In this document: positions 5,522-7,538 of the stretch, in pieces
Layout of the letters: each line of letters opens with the position of its first letter
Position numbering within the stretch: position 1 is the stretch's first letter
NCBI GenBank assembly: GCA_051306365.1
Contig: JBPPNC010000164.1
Span: 1 to 7,538, forward strand
Length of the DNA stretch: 7,538 nt
Direction: 5' to 3'
Source: Svornostia sp051306365
Lineage (GTDB): Bacteria; Actinomycetota; Thermoleophilia; Solirubrobacterales; Solirubrobacteraceae
Translations under genes and position numbers: made by a program
The notes under the pieces: model-generated
Told to the model about the DNA's origin: nothing
Databases searched by the model: none
What the model saw: the letters and a program-made list of their open reading frames with translations, nothing else

Positions 5522-5587
5522 CGTGCCGAGCGTGCGGCTCAGGATCGTTGCCCCCCGCAACCCTGTGCCTCCCGCCGGACCCTAAGA

Positions 5588-5593
5588 GAGAAT
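5588..5593 (+). promoter_or_regulatory. Candidate -10 box (GAGAAT) for the glycosyltransferase pair
   Basis: GAGAAT fits the relaxed NAnnnT form and is followed by 8 bases before GTG 5602. It lies in the only locally A-rich patch of the spacer (5583-5593). The geometry matches the other candidate leaderless starts. GAGAG at 5586-5590 could instead be a poor Shine-Dalgarno. Confidence 0.35.
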
Positions 5594-5601
5594 GGGCCGC
5601 T

Positions 5602-6432
5602 GTGCCGAGCAGCATCGTCTACGTGATCCTCGCGCACAAGGCGCCAGCTCAAGTCGTCGAACTCGTCCGCACCCTGGCGAGCGAACGCGCGTGGTTTATC
5701 ATCCACGTCGATCGGGCGTCTCCGCGGTCGATCGAGCGCGAGATCCGTGGCGGCGTCAGCGCGCTCCCACGGGTGTCGTTCCTGCCGAGCGTCCGGACGC
5801 CCTGGGGCGGCTTCGGGATCATCCGCGCCACGCTCGACGCCCTGGAGGTCGCCGAGCGGCTCGATCTCCGCTACACGCATGTGGTTCCGCTGTCCGGGCA
5901 GGACTTCCCCATCGCGGCGCCGGCCACGATCGAGCGGTTCCTGAGCGAGCACGAGGGGAGGACGTTTCTCGACCACCGCGACCTGCCCTACTGGCCCGAT
6001 ACGAACGAGCGCCTCCACCACTGGCACCGGCGCGGACGCCGGTTCTCCGTGCGGATCCCCACGCGCCGCGCCGTCCCGCCGGTCGTGGCCCCGGTCCGCG
6101 GCGGGTCAGCATGGTCATGCCTCGCGCGCGACGACGTCCGATACGTCCTTGAGATCCGCCGACGGCACCCCGAGGTCGAGCGGTACTTCCGCCGGACACT
6201 CCTGGGAGACGAACTCTACTTCCAGACCGTCGTCCTCAGCCGAGCCGGCGCCGATGTCATCAACGACAACCTCCGCTTCATTCGCTGGACCGAGGACACG
6301 CATCCCGATGTACTGACCGTCGCAGATCTCGATGCGCTCGGCCAATCGGGCAAGCTGTTCGCCCGCAAGTTCGACGCTGAAGCCGACCCCGACGTTACCG
6401 CTGAGATCCGCCGAAGGCTGCTCGGCACATGA
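5602..6432 (+). CDS. GT14-type (core-2/I-branching family) glycosyltransferase
   Basis: 276 residues from GTG 5602. Seen: SSIVYVILAHKAPAQVVELV (3-22) and IIHVDR (33-38); then RTPWGGFGIIRATLDAL (65-81), VVPLSGQDFPI (94-104), GGSAWSCLARDDVRYVLE (167-184) and LLGDELYFQTVV (200-211), the ordered motifs of the Branch/GT14 family. E204 in GDE matches the catalytic-base glutamate of the family's usual PDE motif, with Gly replacing Pro. Known: eukaryotic members transfer GlcNAc or xylose without a DxD metal motif; bacterial members are mostly uncharacterised and sit in surface-polysaccharide loci. The start is chosen because the first strand follows at once; extension to 5548 adds a non-conserved tail through the candidate promoter. 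No signal peptide or membrane span, so it is probably cytosolic. The stop overlaps the next ATG (ATGA). Confidence 0.88.
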   Translation: MPSSIVYVILAHKAPAQVVELVRTLASERAWFIIHVDRASPRSIEREIRGGVSALPRVSFLPSVRTPWGGFGIIRATLDALEVAERLDLRYTHVVPLSGQDFPIAAPATIERFLSEHEGRTFLDHRDLPYWPDTNERLHHWHRRGRRFSVRIPTRRAVPPVVAPVRGGSAWSCLARDDVRYVLEIRRRHPEVERYFRRTLLGDELYFQTVVLSRAGADVINDNLRFIRWTEDTHPDVLTVADLDALGQSGKLFARKFDAEADPDVTAEIRRRLLGT

Positions 6433-7349
6433 GCTCGCCCGCCACCATCACAGTCATCATCCCGAGCCGCAACCGTCCACACTACGTGCGCCGGGCGGTC
6501 CGATCCGTCCTCGCCCAGACCTACAGCGACTGGCGGCTCATCGTGATCGACGACGCGTCCGACACCCCAGTGTCCTCGGCACTGCTGGGCACCGACGATC
6601 CGCGGGTCGCGATCCGGCGCCTCGATGCTCCGGGCGGGGTGTCACGAGCGCGCAACGTCGGGATCGACGAGTCGTCCACCCCCTGGATCGCCTTTCTGGA
6701 CGACGACGACCTCTGGGCGCCCGAGAAACTCGAACTCCAGCTCCGCGCCGCGCGAGAAGCGGGTGCGACCATGGTCTTCAGCGCAGGGATCTATGTCACG
6801 GACGCGGGGCTGCAGGTCGCCGACCGTGATCTGCCCCCGGCCGACGACCTGGCCGGGCAGCTCATCGGGATGAATATCATCGGCGAGCCCTCGACCGTCA
6901 TCGTCACGAGGGATGAGCTGCAGCGCAGTGGCGGGTTCGACCCGGAGCTCTCCACGTTCGCGGACTGGGATCTCTGGCTCCGGCTGAGCCGTACCGCCGA
7001 GATCGTCTCGTTGCCGGCCTTCACAACCGCTGTCCTCGTGCACGACCACAACATGCAGGTCACCGACGCCGCGAAGGCCCGGGCGGAGATCGACCACCTC
7101 CGGGGCTTGTACGGCCCCGAGGCGGCGCGGCGCGGCCGGACGTTCGGATCCGCCGCCCTCGAGCTCTGGCTCGCGCGCAACGACCGGCGGGCCCACCCGA
7201 GTCCGCGGACGACCTTCGCCTTCCTACGGCGTCTGGCCGCGGTGGCCGGCCTCCGAACAACAGCGCTGCACGTCGTCCACATGCTCGGCGCGCGGATGCG
7301 CCGGGGCGACCCCGCACCCGCCTGGGTGCTGAGGCTGCTCGACGCCTGA
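6429..7349 (+). CDS. GT2-type (GT-A fold) family glycosyltransferase
   Basis: 306 residues. Seen: TVIIPSRNRPHYVRRAVRSV (8-27), VIDDAS (39-44) with the nucleotide-binding Asp pair, GGVSRARNVGI (69-79), the metal-binding acidic run FLDDDDLW (89-96) and FADWDLWLRL (177-186) in the acceptor/catalytic region. The C-terminal part (about 225-306) is Arg- and Ala-rich with an amphipathic stretch that could touch the membrane. Known: the family transfers a sugar from a nucleotide donor to growing surface glycans, glycolipids or proteins; donor and acceptor cannot be read from sequence. It is translationally coupled to the GT14-type gene by ATGA overlap, with GAAGG 11 bases upstream, so the two probably act on the same glycan. 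It ends 3 bases from the convergent lepA stop, leaving no room for a separate terminator. Confidence 0.9.
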   Translation: MSSPATITVIIPSRNRPHYVRRAVRSVLAQTYSDWRLIVIDDASDTPVSSALLGTDDPRVAIRRLDAPGGVSRARNVGIDESSTPWIAFLDDDDLWAPEKLELQLRAAREAGATMVFSAGIYVTDAGLQVADRDLPPADDLAGQLIGMNIIGEPSTVIVTRDELQRSGGFDPELSTFADWDLWLRLSRTAEIVSLPAFTTAVLVHDHNMQVTDAAKARAEIDHLRGLYGPEAARRGRTFGSAALELWLARNDRRAHPSPRTTFAFLRRLAAVAGLRTTALHVVHMLGARMRRGDPAPAWVLRLLDA

Positions 7350-7352
7350 CGC

Positions 7353-7538
7353 TCAGTCGCCCACTTCGAGCACCGCGAGGAACGCCTCCTGCGGCACCTC
7401 GACGCGACCGACCTGCTTCATCCGCTTCTTGCCCTCCTTCTGCTTCTCCAGCAGCTTGCGCTTACGGCTGATGTCGCCGCCGTAGCACTTCGCCGTCACG
7501 TCCTTGCGGAAGGCCTTCACCGTCTCGCGGGCCACGAT
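7353..7538 (-). CDS. lepA: Elongation factor 4 (LepA), C-terminal 61 residues (runs off right edge)
   Basis: The visible 61 residues contain the diagnostic LepA C-terminal domain, including VTAKCYGGDISRKRKLLEKQ, GKKRMKQVGRVEVPQEAF and the final AVLEVGD. The frame stays open to the window edge, so the start lies beyond it; the GTG at 7535 is internal. Known: LepA is a translational GTPase of about 600 residues that binds the ribosome and is nearly universal in bacteria, so this is a chromosomal core gene. It converges on the glycosyltransferase gene with the two stop codons 3 bases apart (TGA-CGC-TCA). Confidence 0.97.
   Translation of the reverse strand: MVARETVKAFRKDVTAKCYGGDISRKRKLLEKQKEGKKRMKQVGRVEVPQEAFLAVLEVGD

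Larger units (their letters stand above)
5389..5601. other. 213-base intergenic spacer between the lipid operon and the glycosyltransferase genes
   Basis: No recognisable gene. A 66-codon frame begins at a GTG overlapping the hydrolase stop (5385, GTGA) and ends at TAA 5583-5585. Its translation matches no family I know, and the second half is rich in Pro and Arg with weak codon bias, so I leave it uncalled. The spacer holds the palindrome at 5502-5521 and a second small hairpin, GAGC-N5-GCTC (5528-5540). The octamer TCAGGATC occurs twice, at 5506 and 5539. Confidence 0.6.

Noticed and set aside
5216..5560. Minus-strand frame of 114 codons spanning the hydrolase 3' end and the spacer
   Set aside because: Arg/Pro/Ser-rich with no domain, and mostly antisense to a confident gene.
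5548..5601. 18-residue N-terminal extension of the GT14-type protein
   Set aside because: Non-conserved Pro-rich sequence that crosses the candidate -10 box; GTG 5602 starts right before the first strand.
7337..7371. Inverted repeat GCTCGA/TCGAGC around the convergent stops of the GT2-type gene and lepA
   Set aside because: The arms are 6 bp with a loop of about 23 bases and lie inside both coding ends; too weak to call a bidirectional terminator.
1..7538. tRNA or rRNA genes, CRISPR array, insertion sequence, prophage or attachment sites
   Set aside because: I saw no repeated spacers, transposase or integrase motifs, or terminal inverted repeats. No cloverleaf-like region was noticed, though that was only searched by eye.

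Overview
The window is about 70% GC by eye, densely packed, and strongly biased toward G or C at third codon positions. Several genes begin with GTG, and TAnnnT boxes lie 6 to 8 bases before start codons, as expected for leaderless transcripts. Together with the protein families this points to a high-GC actinomycete-type bacterium. A Thermoleophilia/Solirubrobacterales relative is my best guess, but it is inferred from style and no marker settles it.

Left part (1-1302): the 5' end of a fructosamine/ribulosamine-3-kinase gene runs leftwards off the edge. It is followed by a vapBC-type toxin-antitoxin pair on the plus strand, then a low-molecular-weight protein tyrosine phosphatase on the minus strand. 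In a number of bacteria the phosphatase gene directly precedes the kinase gene and the two products work together in protein deglycation. Here the pair is co-oriented but separated by the antisense vapBC cassette.

Middle part (1396-5388): a four-gene plus-strand operon in which each gene overlaps the previous stop by four bases. It encodes an FAD-dependent amine-oxidase-like oxidoreductase, a DUF1365 protein, a cyclopropane-fatty-acid-synthase-family SAM methyltransferase and an alpha/beta hydrolase. The first three are a recurrent lipid-modification cassette. The methyltransferase appears to lack two of the residues that hold the bicarbonate base in classical cyclopropane synthases, so its product may be a methyl- or methylene-branched chain, not a cyclopropane. 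The hydrolase has no ATG, GTG or TTG in a usable place and most likely starts at a CTG behind a strong Shine-Dalgarno sequence.

Right part (5389-7538): a 213-base spacer with a near-perfect 20-base palindrome precedes two overlapping glycosyltransferase genes, one of the GT14 (core-2/I-branching) type and one of the GT2 (GT-A) type. They probably build a surface glycan. They run convergently into the 3' end of lepA (elongation factor 4), which leaves the window at the right edge. No RNA gene, CRISPR array, insertion sequence or prophage feature was seen.
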